This document shows positions 53,428 to 62,889 of a stretch of 64,000 nt of DNA, in pieces. Source of the stretch: Mannheimia pernigra (GTDB taxonomy: Bacteria > Pseudomonadota > Gammaproteobacteria > Enterobacterales > Pasteurellaceae); the NCBI RefSeq assembly GCF_013377995.1, contig NZ_CP055305.1, positions 1,302,001-1,366,000 of the forward strand, given 5' to 3'. The position numbers were made by a program, and so were the translations under genes. Position 1 is the stretch's first letter. Every line of letters starts with the position of its first letter. The notes under the pieces were generated by a model that saw only the letters and a program-made list of their open reading frames with translations, made no database searches and was not told where the DNA came from.

Positions 53428-55278
53428 ATGCAAGTTAAAAAATTTAGTCAAAAATATGTGAATTGGGTATTAAGGCTCGGGCGATTAAGAGCCTCGCTTC
53501 TTGGTTTTTTTATGGTTGCAGCATCAGCAATTGCCATTCAAAGCGGATTAACGTATCTGTTTATTGGCAAAATAGTTGTGGTAGATATTTTACGCTCCAT
53601 TGCTTTTGGATTAATTTCCGCCCCCTTTGTCCTCTATTTTTTCACATTATTGGTTGAAAAGTTAGAACGCTCCCGTTTAATGTTAGAGAAGGCAGTTAAA
53701 GATTTAGAAGAATTAAGAGAACAAGATGCTTATCTCCACGCTAAATTAGAAAAGAACAACCGTGATAAAACTATCTTGATGGCAACGATTAGCCATGAAT
53801 TACGCACACCGCTCAATGGCATTATCGGCTTAAGTCAAATTTTGCTTGATGAGGAGCTAAATGAAAAGCAGCAGGAATATCTTAAAACGATCAATATGAG
53901 TGCAACCGCATTAGCTCATATTTTTGGCGACATTATTGACTTAGAAAAAATTGACAGCAGTCGTATTGAACTATTTAGGAAAGAAGTAGAATTTGAGCGA
54001 TTTATTCGAGATATTACCAATTTCGGTAATTTTATGGCGGGAAATAAAAATATTGATTTTGAATTAAAGTACCCGAAGAATTTACCTAAATATATTTATA
54101 TTGACTATGCACGCCTAAGTCAGATTTTATGGAACTTAATCAGCAATGCGGTGAAATTTACCCCTGCAAGCGGTCGAATTTTGCTAGAAATTTGCCAACT
54201 GGATAAAGAGCAATTTAGTTTTAGTGTCGCAGACTCAGGCATTGGTATTCCTGAAAAAGAGTTACGCAAAATTTTTGATATGTTCTACCAAGCTGAAAAT
54301 TCAAAAGAGAAAAAGGCACAAGGGAGTGGCATTGGGTTGTCCGTTTCAAAACGGATTGCAAAATTAATGGGGGGAGACTTAGTCGCTAAAAGTCAAGAAA
54401 ATCAGGGCTCAACGTTTACGCTCACTGTTCAAGCAGAAAGTACAGAAACAAAGCCAGAGCTAGAGATTCAACATCACGCGTTAAAAGTGCTTCTTGTTGA
54501 AGATATTGAAATGAATGTGGTTGTTGCTCGTGCCATTCTAGAAAAAGTCGGTTGTGATGTTGATGTAGCGATGAGTGGGGCAGAAGCGTTCAAATGTTTT
54601 GAACAAAATAGTTACGATTTAATTTTATTAGATATTCAGTTGCCTGATACCACCGGTTTTGAGATTGCACAAACATTAAGAAATCGTTATGAAAATGAAG
54701 AAATTGATTATCTGCCCTTACTGATTGCATTAACGGCGAATGTGATTCAAAGTCAACAATCTTATCAAGCACAGGGTATGGACGATGTACTGCATAAACC
54801 GCTCTCCTTAGAGGCGTTAGTCAATTGTTTAAATCATTACTTCGATAATAGCTTTTTGCAAAAAGAGAAGGAAAAACAACCGCTTGCAGCTAATAAATTG
54901 TCTGAAGAGCCTTATAATATTTCAATGTTAGATGAACTTACCGAAGTAATGGGAAAAGACGCCGTGCTGGCCAATATGGATCTATTTGCTGATTTAATGC
55001 CAACGTATTTAGACAATCTACAACGTTATTTAAGTGATTGGCAAGCAACATCGGATCCTCAAAGTCGAAAATTAGTGGCAGAAGAAGCACACAAAATCAA
55101 AGGTGCTTTATCATCTATCGGTTTAGAGCAATTACAACGAGTTGCTCAACAAGCTCAATCGGATAATGGCAAGCAATGGGAAGAAAATATTACCTCTTGG
55201 GCAGAAAGGATTCAGTCAATATGGCAGACCGATTTGCAAGCCGCGAGAGAATATATCAATATGTTAGATAAAGTGTAG
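53428..55278 (+). CDS. arcB: aerobic respiration sensor kinase ArcB (short form)
   Basis: 616 residues. Two membrane helices (about 22-44 and 50-75), a coiled-coil linker (80-112), the histidine kinase with His123 (SHELRTPLNG), N box (NLISNAVKFTP), G boxes (DSGIGIP, GSGIGLS), the receiver with Asp402 (LILLDIQLPD) and the HPt domain with His555 (EEAHKIKGALSSIG). The PAS domain between the membrane part and the kinase in E. coli ArcB is absent, as known for Haemophilus. It senses quinone redox state and phosphorylates ArcA. There is little room for a promoter after the preceding terminator. Confidence 0.95.
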   Translation: MQVKKFSQKYVNWVLRLGRLRASLLGFFMVAASAIAIQSGLTYLFIGKIVVVDILRSIAFGLISAPFVLYFFTLLVEKLERSRLMLEKAVKDLEELREQDAYLHAKLEKNNRDKTILMATISHELRTPLNGIIGLSQILLDEELNEKQQEYLKTINMSATALAHIFGDIIDLEKIDSSRIELFRKEVEFERFIRDITNFGNFMAGNKNIDFELKYPKNLPKYIYIDYARLSQILWNLISNAVKFTPASGRILLEICQLDKEQFSFSVADSGIGIPEKELRKIFDMFYQAENSKEKKAQGSGIGLSVSKRIAKLMGGDLVAKSQENQGSTFTLTVQAESTETKPELEIQHHALKVLLVEDIEMNVVVARAILEKVGCDVDVAMSGAEAFKCFEQNSYDLILLDIQLPDTTGFEIAQTLRNRYENEEIDYLPLLIALTANVIQSQQSYQAQGMDDVLHKPLSLEALVNCLNHYFDNSFLQKEKEKQPLAANKLSEEPYNISMLDELTEVMGKDAVLANMDLFADLMPTYLDNLQRYLSDWQATSDPQSRKLVAEEAHKIKGALSSIGLEQLQRVAQQAQSDNGKQWEENITSWAERIQSIWQTDLQAAREYINMLDKV

Positions 55279-55282
55279 TTAT

Positions 55283-55837
55283 TTACCACTTCTTTATTTT
55301 CGGATTCACAAATTCAATCCCTTTATCTTGATAGCTTATGCCTTCCAGCTCTAGCAGAAAACGCTTATTCGGTAAGCCACCCCCAAAACCAGTTAGCGTT
55401 TGATTTTTACCAAGCACTCGGTGGCAGGGAATAAGAATAGAGATAGGGTTACGCCCCACTGCACCACCTACCGCTCGCATAGCATTCGGATTGCCTAACT
55501 TGTTTGCTATTTCTCCATAGGTTGTGGTGTTACCATAAGGAATTTTACGCAGGATTTCCCAGACAGATTGCTGAAAATCGGTGCCTTGTGGAGAAAGAAA
55601 ATCCAAAGGCTGGAATGCAATTTTTTCTCCTGCGAAATAGCGGTCTAAAATTGCTTTTGTTTTGCAAAAAATGTCTAAAACTGCACCGCTTGTTTGGGGT
55701 GCTTTAATAAAGTGTTCTACCGACGTTGAGCGCTGTTCTTGCTCAAATTCAACATAAATTAACCCATCTTCTTGGGCAAGTAAAAGCAATTTGCCTACAG
55801 GGCTTTGGTAATAATCGTAGTAAATTTGTGATTTCAT
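55283..55837 (-). CDS. ogt: methylated-DNA--protein-cysteine methyltransferase
   Basis: 184 residues. The acceptor Cys is in ILIPCHRVLG, after the DNA-binding helix TTTYGEIANKLGNPNAMRAVGGAVGRNP (read in parts). It repairs O6-alkylguanine by suicide transfer of the alkyl group. It has no Ada regulatory domain. It converges with arcB with only a few bp between, so the two transcripts probably overlap at their ends. Confidence 0.95.
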   Translation of the reverse strand: MKSQIYYDYYQSPVGKLLLLAQEDGLIYVEFEQEQRSTSVEHFIKAPQTSGAVLDIFCKTKAILDRYFAGEKIAFQPLDFLSPQGTDFQQSVWEILRKIPYGNTTTYGEIANKLGNPNAMRAVGGAVGRNPISILIPCHRVLGKNQTLTGFGGGLPNKRFLLELEGISYQDKGIEFVNPKIKKW

Positions 55838-56065
55838 TGAATATTAAAATAGAGTGACACCATAAATGGCGATGGCTGGAAAGTATAATGGACTTTGTTA
55901 CACCAATCAAATTTTATCCAATTTCAATTGTTGCGATCTGTTGAACGCCAAGCTGATGAAATGATGTACGCCATAATGGAGTTTGTTTTGGTATTTTGGA
56001 CTATTTTTTCGTATAATTGATTTTCTTTTTTAATATATAAAACCTTTCACATTAATTAGTGCTAA

Positions 56066-56097
56066 ATGATTGACTAAATTAGTGGGTTATATAGAAT
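56066..56097 (+). promoter_or_regulatory. IscR type-1 site and iscR promoter
   Basis: ATGATTGACTAAATTAGTGG plus GTTAT (56066-56090) fits the type-1 [2Fe-2S]-IscR consensus at 21 of 25 positions. It overlaps the -35 TTGACT (56070-56075); the -10 TAGAAT (56092-56097) is 16 nt on. This gives classic autorepression of iscR. The rest of the 308-bp ogt-iscR gap (55838-56065) shows no gene. Confidence 0.85.
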
Positions 56098-56145
56098 TTA
56101 GCACATTGTTCTGGATGATTTTCTGGAAAACTATGAGGATATTTT

Positions 56146-56598
56146 ATGAAACTTACCTCAAAAGGGCGTTATGCGGTAACCGCTATTTTAGATATTGCTT
56201 TACACGGTAAATCAGAGCCAGTGAGTTTAGCCGATATTTCAGATCGCCAAGCGATTTCCCTTTCCTATTTAGAACAGCTTTTTGCACAGCTTCGTCGTGA
56301 CTGCATTGTGCAAAGTATTCGCGGTCCAGGTGGCGGTTATCAATTAGGCAAAAAGCCAGAGCACATTAGCATAGGAATGATTATTTCTGCAGTTAATGAA
56401 AATATTGATGTCACCAAATGTAAAGGGAGCGGCAACTGCCGGAAAGATTCTCAATGTTTAACGCATTCTTTGTGGGAGCGATTAGAAGATCAAATTGAGC
56501 AGTTTTTAGGGACAATTTCAGTGGCAGACTTAGCCGCAGAACACGCTGATCACGATTGTGAAAAAGCCCATTGTCACGAACATTCTCATCATCACTAA
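56146..56598 (+). CDS. iscR: Fe-S cluster regulator IscR
   Basis: 150 residues, Rrf2 family. Winged helix at the N-terminus (MKLTSKGRYAVTAILDIA, LEQLFAQLRR), three cluster-ligand Cys in CKGSGNCRKDSQC, and a His-rich tail (EHADHDCEKAHCHEHSHHH) longer in His than in E. coli, possibly metal-binding. It represses the isc operon when it carries a [2Fe-2S] cluster. Confidence 0.97.
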   Translation: MKLTSKGRYAVTAILDIALHGKSEPVSLADISDRQAISLSYLEQLFAQLRRDCIVQSIRGPGGGYQLGKKPEHISIGMIISAVNENIDVTKCKGSGNCRKDSQCLTHSLWERLEDQIEQFLGTISVADLAAEHADHDCEKAHCHEHSHHH

Positions 56599-56654
56599 TT
56601 GCAAAATTTTTAATAAAAACAACCGCTTTTGAGTTGTTTTAACTAGGAGTAACA

Positions 56655-57875
56655 ATGAAATTACCAATTTATTTGGACTATGCCGCAACCACACCAATGG
56701 ACGAACGTGTTGCGAAAAAAATGATGGAATATATGACCAAAGACGGTATCTTTGGTAACCCAGCTTCTCGCTCTCACAAATTCGGTTGGGAAGCAGAAGA
56801 AGCGGTTGATGTAGCTCGTAATCAAATCGCAGATTTAATTGGGGCAGATAGCCGTGAAATCGTTTTCACTTCAGGGGCAACAGAGTCTGATAATCTTGCA
56901 ATTAAAGGTGCGGCTCACTTCTACCAAACAAAAGGTAAGCATATCATCACGGTTAAAACGGAACACAAAGCGGTATTAGATACTTGCCGTCAGTTAGAGC
57001 GTGAAGGTTTTGAAGTGACTTACTTAGATCCTGAAGAGGACGGTTTAGTCGATTTAGCGAAATTTGAAGCAGCAATTCGCCCAGATACAATTTTAGTGTC
57101 CATAATGCACGTGAATAACGAAATGGGCGTTATTCAGCCAATCAAAGAGATTGGTAAAATTTGTCGTGCGAAGAAAATTATTTTCCACGTAGATGCAACG
57201 CAGTCTGTTGGTAAAATCGAAGTGAATGTACAAGACTTAAACGTCGATTTAATGTCTTTCTCTAGCCATAAATTATACGGACCAAAAGGTATCGGTGGTT
57301 TATATGTTTGCCGTAAACCTCGTGTACGTTTAGAAGCGATTATTCACGGTGGTGGTCACGAGCGTGGTATGCGTTCAGGAACATTACCTGTTCACCAAAT
57401 CGTGGGTATGGGTGAAGCTTATCGTATTGCGAAAGAAGAAATGGCAACAGAAATGCCCCGCTTAAAAGCACTTCGCGATCGTTTATACAACGGCTTTAAA
57501 GATATTGAAGAAGTTTACGTAAATGGTTCAATGGAAGAAGGTAAACGTATTGATTCAAACTTAAACATCAGCTTTAATTTTGTTGAAGGTGAATCTTTAA
57601 TGATGTCATTGCGTGATATCGCCGTATCATCAGGTTCAGCTTGTACTTCTGCAAGTTTAGAGCCATCTTATGTGTTACGTGCTATCGGTCGTGACGATGA
57701 ATTAGCCCATAGTTCAATTCGTTTTACGTTAGGCCGTTGGACAACGGAAGAAGAGATCGATCACACTATTGAAATCGTGAAAAAAGCAATCGTGAAATTG
57801 CGTGAGCTTTCTCCACTTTGGGAAATGTTTAAAGAAGGCGTGGATCTCTCTAAAATTGAGTGGAATCACCACTAA
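56655..57875 (+). CDS. iscS: cysteine desulfurase IscS
   Basis: 406 residues. Pyridoxal-phosphate Lys in SSHKLYGPKGIG, active-site Cys in the mobile loop SGSACTSASLEPSYVLRAIG (around residue 330). It delivers sulfur from cysteine to IscU and tRNA-thiolation enzymes. AGGAG lies upstream. iscU follows after 100 bp. Confidence 0.97.
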   Translation: MKLPIYLDYAATTPMDERVAKKMMEYMTKDGIFGNPASRSHKFGWEAEEAVDVARNQIADLIGADSREIVFTSGATESDNLAIKGAAHFYQTKGKHIITVKTEHKAVLDTCRQLEREGFEVTYLDPEEDGLVDLAKFEAAIRPDTILVSIMHVNNEMGVIQPIKEIGKICRAKKIIFHVDATQSVGKIEVNVQDLNVDLMSFSSHKLYGPKGIGGLYVCRKPRVRLEAIIHGGGHERGMRSGTLPVHQIVGMGEAYRIAKEEMATEMPRLKALRDRLYNGFKDIEEVYVNGSMEEGKRIDSNLNISFNFVEGESLMMSLRDIAVSSGSACTSASLEPSYVLRAIGRDDELAHSSIRFTLGRWTTEEEIDHTIEIVKKAIVKLRELSPLWEMFKEGVDLSKIEWNHH

Positions 57876-57975
57876 TGCAGAAAAATTTTGCCGTGCGAGG
57901 TAGTCTTTAATGCAAGGCTTTGCAATCGCAGGCAAAATTTTCCTAATCTAACAAATAATTTGGAAGGAATACAAA

Positions 57976-58359
57976 ATGGCATATAGCGAAAAAGTAATTG
58001 ATCACTACGAGAACCCTCGTAATGTAGGTACATTTGATAAAGAAGCTTCAGATGTGGGAACGGGTATGGTGGGAGCACCTGCGTGTGGTGATATTTTACG
58101 TTTACAAATTAAAGTAAACGATCAGGGTATTATTGAAGATGCACGCTTTAAAGCGTACGGTTGTGGTTCTGCCATCGCATCAAGCTCGTTAATTACCGAA
58201 TGGGTAAAAGGCAAGTCTTTAGATGAAGCGGGCGCAATCAAAAACAGCGACATTGCAGAAGAGCTTGAATTACCACCGGTAAAAGTTCACTGCTCAATTC
58301 TTGCAGAAGATGCGATTAAAGCAGCAATCGCAGACTACAAAGAAAAACAAGCGAAGTAA
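57976..58359 (+). CDS. iscU: Fe-S cluster scaffold IscU
   Basis: 127 residues. The cluster ligands Cys37 (with Asp39), Cys63 and Cys106 are intact and the HscA recognition motif reads LPPVK (99-103). Assembles [2Fe-2S] clusters from IscS sulfur. TGGAAGG precedes the ATG. Confidence 0.97.
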   Translation: MAYSEKVIDHYENPRNVGTFDKEASDVGTGMVGAPACGDILRLQIKVNDQGIIEDARFKAYGCGSAIASSSLITEWVKGKSLDEAGAIKNSDIAEELELPPVKVHCSILAEDAIKAAIADYKEKQAK

Positions 58360-58373
58360 TATGATACAATCAA

Positions 58374-58424
58374 TGCAAGCGGTCGATTTTTGCAAAAAAT
58401 TTGCAAAATTTCACCGCTTGCATT
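58374..58424 (+). terminator. paired uptake-signal hairpin between iscU and iscA
   Basis: GCAAGCGGTCG...TTTTGCAAA pairs with TTTGCAAAATTTCACCGCTTGC in part. It may cause partial termination and set the ratio of iscRSU to the distal genes. Confidence 0.6.
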
Positions 58425-58483
58425 TGCTATTTCTATCTTGATTTAATCCATTCACATACAATATCCATAAGGACAGTACAGAT

Positions 58484-58807
58484 ATGAGTATTACCTTAAC
58501 TGAACCAGCAGCAAACCGAGTTCGTACATTTCTAGAAAACCGTGGAAAGGGCATTGGCTTAAGGCTTGGCGTGAAAACCTCAGGGTGTTCAGGCTTGGCG
58601 TATGTGCTGGAATTTGTTGATGTATTAAATGAAGACGATCACGTATTTGAGCAACACGGAGTAAAAGTGATTGTGGACGAAAAAAGCCTCGTTTATCTCA
58701 ATGGTACAGAGCTTGATTTTGTCAAAGAAGGCTTAAACGAAGGCTTTAAATACAACAATCCGAATGTGAAAAATGAATGCGGTTGTGGCGAAAGCTTTAA
58801 TGTTTAA
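58484..58807 (+). CDS. iscA: A-type Fe-S carrier IscA
   Basis: 107 residues. Cys35 and the C-terminal Cys99-Gly-Cys101 (CGCGESFNV) are the three ligands. It carries clusters, mainly for [4Fe-4S] proteins. hscB follows after 9 bp. Confidence 0.96.
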   Translation: MSITLTEPAANRVRTFLENRGKGIGLRLGVKTSGCSGLAYVLEFVDVLNEDDHVFEQHGVKVIVDEKSLVYLNGTELDFVKEGLNEGFKYNNPNVKNECGCGESFNV

Positions 58808-58816
58808 GGAGCAAAA

Positions 58817-59338
58817 ATGAGTAATCCATTTATACTATTTGACTTACCCGTTCAATTTCAACTTGATAATGCCCAGCTTTCTGAGCGTTATCTTGCTTTA
58901 CAAAAACAGCTTCACCCCGATAATTTTGCTAGCTATTCAAGTGCAGAACAACTTGAAGCGGTGCAAAAATCAGCAGATGTGAACGATGCGTTAAATATTC
59001 TTAAAGATCCGATTTTACGAGCAGAAGCGATTATTGAAATTCACACAGGTGAAGCTAAAAACCTGGAAGAAAAAAGTATGCGAGATGTGGATTTCTTAAT
59101 GCAACAGCTCGAATGGCACGAAAAGCTCGAAACCATCGAACACCGCCAAGACGAAACCGAATTAACGGTTTTCTTAAAACAGATTAAAACTGAGCAAAAA
59201 TCGGTACTTCAACAGCTTGGAACAGAATTAAATGCAGAACAATGGCAAAAAGCAAATGCCTTAACCGATAAATTACGCTACTTCAAAAAGTTGATTATTC
59301 AGATTGAGAAAGTAGAAGAAAAATTGTTTGAAATGTAA
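58817..59338 (+). CDS. hscB: Fe-S co-chaperone HscB
   Basis: 173 residues. N-terminal J domain with the HPD tripeptide (33-35, in QLHPDNFASY) and a C-terminal three-helix bundle that binds IscU. It stimulates the HscA ATPase. AAGGAG lies upstream. Confidence 0.96.
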   Translation: MSNPFILFDLPVQFQLDNAQLSERYLALQKQLHPDNFASYSSAEQLEAVQKSADVNDALNILKDPILRAEAIIEIHTGEAKNLEEKSMRDVDFLMQQLEWHEKLETIEHRQDETELTVFLKQIKTEQKSVLQQLGTELNAEQWQKANALTDKLRYFKKLIIQIEKVEEKLFEM

Positions 59339-59372
59339 ATACAAGCGGTCATATTTTATCGGGGTTTTGCAA

Positions 59373-60005
59373 ATGAAAAGTTTAGACGTGTTACTAGATA
59401 AACAATCCGCTTGGTTAATTTTAAGAGACTGGTTCGCTCAAGCAAAAAATCATTACGAAATTTTGGCAAGCTATCCTGAAGATGCCAGTGCGGCTTTAGT
59501 CGGAATGCAGCTTTCCACCCGCTCACCGCTTGGAGCAATGCTTTATGAAACAGGTGGAGTACTTATTGACCACGGTTGGCTACGCATTTTAGGCTCAGAC
59601 AATGAAAAATTACCCCGTGGGTTGTTCGATTGGAATTTCGGCAAAACCTTCAAGCAATCGGGCGAGCAGCCAAGCCATTTATTGATTGCAGATGATGCGA
59701 TTGGCGGCTATTTTGCCATTAACGCAGGTGGAATTGGGGCTGATATCGGCAACGTGTATTATCATCACCCGAAAAGCCAACAATGGCAAAGTCTTAATTT
59801 TGGCTATTCTGAATTTTTAGGCTGGGCATTATCTAGCGATTTAGACGAGTTTTACCAAGACCTCCGCTGGGAAAATTGGCAAGCCGATGTTAGAAAATTG
59901 CAAGGTCATCAAATTTTAGATTTAAACAGCAAAATTGCCATACCGATTGAACGCCACTACCAAAGCGTTTTTGCCCCTGAAAATATGGGATATTCGGTGG
60001 CTTAA
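59373..60005 (+). CDS. DUF2625 family protein inside the isc operon
   Basis: 210 residues. MKSLDVLLDKQSAWLILRDW, DWNFGKTFKQSGEQPSHLLIADDAIGGYFAINAGG (read in parts) and YHHPKSQQWQSL match the DUF2625 family as I know it. It has no signal peptide, no Cys pair and so is not an obvious Fe-S protein. The start at 59373 is just after an uptake signal (59341-59350); an upstream extension into hscB is rejected. The position between hscB and hscA interrupts a pair usually adjacent. Function is unknown. Confidence 0.8.
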   Translation: MKSLDVLLDKQSAWLILRDWFAQAKNHYEILASYPEDASAALVGMQLSTRSPLGAMLYETGGVLIDHGWLRILGSDNEKLPRGLFDWNFGKTFKQSGEQPSHLLIADDAIGGYFAINAGGIGADIGNVYYHHPKSQQWQSLNFGYSEFLGWALSSDLDEFYQDLRWENWQADVRKLQGHQILDLNSKIAIPIERHYQSVFAPENMGYSVA

Positions 60006-60013
60006 AAATTTTT

Positions 60014-60036
60014 CTCTCTCCCACAAGGGGAGAGGG
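60014..60036. repeat. REP-like hairpin before hscA
   Basis: CTCTCTCCCACAAGGGGAGAG-type hairpin, nearly identical to the outer hairpins of the element at 38271-38431. It is a single, shortened copy, without the inner CGTTCAGA hairpin. Confidence 0.7.
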
Positions 60037-60062
60037 GGATAGATTAGAGAGATAAAAATATA

Positions 60063-61916
60063 ATGGCATTATTACAAATTTCTGAACCCGGTCAAACCGC
60101 TGCACCACATCAACACAGATTAGCAGTTGGCATTGATTTAGGCACAACAAATTCATTGGTTGCGACTGTTCGTAGCGGGCAGGTGCAAGTGTTGTTAGAT
60201 GAACAAGAAAGAGCATTAGTGCCATCGGTCGTGCATTACAGCGAAACTGAAAAAACAGTCGGTGTTGAGGCTTTTGCAAAAGCAGCACTTGATCCACAAA
60301 ATACGGTTATTTCCGCCAAGCGTTTAATTGGGCGTTCGCTTGCTGATGTTGAGCAACGTTATACCAATTTACCTTATCAATTTAATGCGAGCGAAAATGG
60401 CTTGCCGCTCATTCAAACGGCACAAGGGAATAAAAGCCCGATTGAAGTTTCAGCAGATATTTTAAGCCACTTGGCACAATTCGCAGAAAAACGTTTAGGT
60501 GGAGAATTATCGGGCGTAGTTATTACTGTGCCTGCCTATTTTGATGATGCCCAACGCCAAAGCACTAAAGATGCGGCACGTTTAGCTGGCTTAAATGTAT
60601 TACGTTTATTAAATGAGCCAACGGCGGCGGCAATTGCCTATGGTTTAGACAGTGGTCAAGAAGGCGTAATTGCTGTTTACGACTTAGGTGGTGGCACGTT
60701 TGATTTATCCATTTTGCGTTTACGCAAAGGCGTGTTTGAAGTATTGGCAACGGGAGGCGATACCGCTCTTGGCGGCGATGATTTCGATCATTTATTAGCC
60801 GATTGGATAGCCGAACAAGCTAATTACAAACCACAAACTGCTAGCGAACAGCGCGAATTATTAACTTTAGCAACTCAAGCAAAAATTGCTCTTTCACAAG
60901 CGGCCGAATTTGAGGTGAATTTTGCAAATTGGACAGGTACTGTGAGTCGTTTGCAATTTAATGAGCTAATTCAACCGCTTGTAAGACGTTCTTTAATGGC
61001 TTGTCGCCGTGCGTTAAAAGATGCTGGCGTGGAAGCTGAAGAGGTGCGAGAAGTGGTGATGGTAGGTGGTTCAACCCGAGTGCCTTTTGTGCGTGAGCAA
61101 GTGGGTGAGTTTTTTGGTAAAACGCCATTAACATCTATTGATCCAGACAAAGTGGTGGCGATTGGTGCGGCAGTTCAGGCCGATATTTTAGTGGGTAACA
61201 AGCCTGATTCTGATATGTTGTTATTAGATGTCGTGCCTCTTTCATTAGGTATTGAAACAATGGGCGGTTTGGTGGAAAAAATTATTCCACGTAATACTAC
61301 TATTCCTGTTGCTCGAGCCCAAGAATTTACCACTGGCAAAGACGGGCAAACAGCAATGACTATTCACGTGCTACAAGGCGAGCGTGAGCTGGTGGAGGAT
61401 TGCCGTTCATTAGGTAAAATCAGCCTGCGTGGTATTCCTGCAATGGCAGCTGGTGTGGCACAGGTTCGAGTCACTTATCAAGTTGATGCAGATGGTTTAT
61501 TAAATGTAACGGCAATGGAGAAATCAACAAAAGTTCAGGCATCGATTCAAATTAAGCCATCTTACGGTTTAACTGATGAAGAAGTTACCCAAATGATTAA
61601 ATCTTCGATGAGCAATGCCAAAGAAGATATGGCAGTTCGTCAACTCGTTGAGCAAAAAGTGGAAGCAGACCGTGTGATTGATAGTGTCGTGATTGCATTG
61701 AAAGAAGATGGCTCAGAGGTATTGAACATCGAAGAATTTAAGGCGATTGAAGCTCAATTAGCCCGTTTAATTGAATTAAAAGCAGGAACAGATCGCCTAG
61801 CTATTCAGCAAGGCATTAAAGATTTAGATTTAGCCACACAAGAATTTGCCGCACGCCGTATGAATTTATCTATTCAAAAAGCATTAGCGGGTAAAAAAAT
61901 GGACGATCTTGCATAA
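60063..61916 (+). CDS. hscA: Fe-S chaperone HscA (Hsp70 type)
   Basis: 617 residues. Nucleotide-binding domain with GIDLGTTNSLVA, AVYDLGGGTFDLS and MVGGSTRVPFVREQ; the substrate-binding domain follows from about residue 390. It binds the IscU LPPVK motif and uses ATP to release the cluster. The ATG follows the REP-like hairpin by 26 bp, with GAGAG as a weak ribosome site. Confidence 0.97.
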   Translation: MALLQISEPGQTAAPHQHRLAVGIDLGTTNSLVATVRSGQVQVLLDEQERALVPSVVHYSETEKTVGVEAFAKAALDPQNTVISAKRLIGRSLADVEQRYTNLPYQFNASENGLPLIQTAQGNKSPIEVSADILSHLAQFAEKRLGGELSGVVITVPAYFDDAQRQSTKDAARLAGLNVLRLLNEPTAAAIAYGLDSGQEGVIAVYDLGGGTFDLSILRLRKGVFEVLATGGDTALGGDDFDHLLADWIAEQANYKPQTASEQRELLTLATQAKIALSQAAEFEVNFANWTGTVSRLQFNELIQPLVRRSLMACRRALKDAGVEAEEVREVVMVGGSTRVPFVREQVGEFFGKTPLTSIDPDKVVAIGAAVQADILVGNKPDSDMLLLDVVPLSLGIETMGGLVEKIIPRNTTIPVARAQEFTTGKDGQTAMTIHVLQGERELVEDCRSLGKISLRGIPAMAAGVAQVRVTYQVDADGLLNVTAMEKSTKVQASIQIKPSYGLTDEEVTQMIKSSMSNAKEDMAVRQLVEQKVEADRVIDSVVIALKEDGSEVLNIEEFKAIEAQLARLIELKAGTDRLAIQQGIKDLDLATQEFAARRMNLSIQKALAGKKMDDLA

Positions 61917-61924
61917 GGAGTGTT

Positions 61925-62290
61925 ATGTCTAACTATGTAAAAACCGAACTCTCAGAGCCGTTTAGAACTGTTTCGGTGGAATTTGATTTAGAAGATAATC
62001 GCATTTTTGAATTAGGCGAGCGAATTAATGCAAAATATGAAGCTGCTTATATGAACGGCTATAATTGGGCGGCATTTTTACGAGCTTATCTTAGTATTTA
62101 TCGTCCAAGCCTATTAGAGTTATTAGAGGAAGATCCTGAGGTAGGGTGCTATTATGTAACTTATCCGCTTTCGGAGAAAAGCAAAGAAAAAGCGAGAGAA
62201 TTGAAAAATATTATTATTTATTTGGTTGAGAATGAAGATGAAATGTTCAACTTCATTGGAGAGCATATAGATAATATTGAATGGGATTAA
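61925..62290 (+). CDS. small acidic protein between hscA and fdx, Imm51-like
   Basis: 121 residues, acidic, no Cys at all except one, no membrane segment. NGYNWAAFLRAYL and EDPEVGCYYVTYPLSEKS resemble polymorphic-toxin immunity proteins of the Imm51 type (aromatic, followed by D-P-E-x-G), but the match is from memory and weak. AAGGAG lies 5 nt before the ATG, and hscA ends 8 bp before it, so it is firmly in the isc operon. An Fe-S or unrelated cargo role cannot be told apart. Confidence 0.6.
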   Translation: MSNYVKTELSEPFRTVSVEFDLEDNRIFELGERINAKYEAAYMNGYNWAAFLRAYLSIYRPSLLELLEEDPEVGCYYVTYPLSEKSKEKARELKNIIIYLVENEDEMFNFIGEHIDNIEWD

Positions 62291-62306
62291 TTAAAGGAAA
62301 ATTAAG

Positions 62307-62648
62307 ATGCCAAAAATTGTATTTCTTCCACACGAAGAGTTTTGCCCAGAAGGTATGGTTATTGAGGCTAAGACTGGGGATAATTTATTAGAAGTTGCAC
62401 ACGATGCTGGGGTGGAAATTCACCACGCTTGTGATTGTTCTTGTGCTTGTACTACTTGCCATGTCGTCATTCGTGAGGGGTTTGATTCTTTAAACGATAC
62501 AACCGATCAAGAAGAAGATATGTTAGATAAGGCTTGGGGCTTAGAAATGGATAGTCGTTTGAGCTGCCAATGTGTTGTTGGCGAGGAAGATCTCGTTGTT
62601 GAAATTCCAAAATATAACTTAAACCACGCAAATGAGGCAGCACACTAA
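62307..62648 (+). CDS. fdx: [2Fe-2S] ferredoxin of the isc system
   Basis: 113 residues. Ligands Cys42, Cys48, Cys51 (in HACDCSCACTTC) and Cys87. Two further Cys (44 and 46) lie in the cluster loop. It supplies electrons for cluster assembly. The ATG of iscX overlaps the stop codon (TAATG). Confidence 0.96.
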   Translation: MPKIVFLPHEEFCPEGMVIEAKTGDNLLEVAHDAGVEIHHACDCSCACTTCHVVIREGFDSLNDTTDQEEDMLDKAWGLEMDSRLSCQCVVGEEDLVVEIPKYNLNHANEAAH

Positions 62649-62842
62649 TGAAATGGACAGATACCCGAATGATCGCAGAAAATCTGTATGATATGAATCC
62701 AGATTTAGATCCAACCACCGTGCGTTTTACCGATATGCACAAATGGATTTGCGAAATGGACGATTTTGATGACGATCCTGAAGCATCAAACGAACATATT
62801 CTTGAGGCGATTTTAACCATTTGGTTGGAAGAGTACGAGTAA
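62648..62842 (+). CDS. iscX: IscX, isc operon accessory protein
   Basis: 64 residues, very acidic. FTDMHKWICEMDDFDDDPE and the C-terminal EAILTIWLEEYE match IscX. It modulates IscS and may act as an iron adaptor. The ATG overlaps the fdx stop. Confidence 0.95.
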   Translation: MKWTDTRMIAENLYDMNPDLDPTTVRFTDMHKWICEMDDFDDDPEASNEHILEAILTIWLEEYE

Positions 62843-62847
62843 TAAAG

Positions 62848-62879
62848 AAAACCTAAAGCATTGGCTTTAGGTTTTTTGC
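62848..62879. terminator. terminator after iscX
   Basis: AAAACCTAAAGC / GCTTTAGGTTTT (62848-62859, 62864-62875), then TTT. It closes the isc operon against the convergent cca. Confidence 0.9.
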
Positions 62880-62889
62880 ATTTAATATC

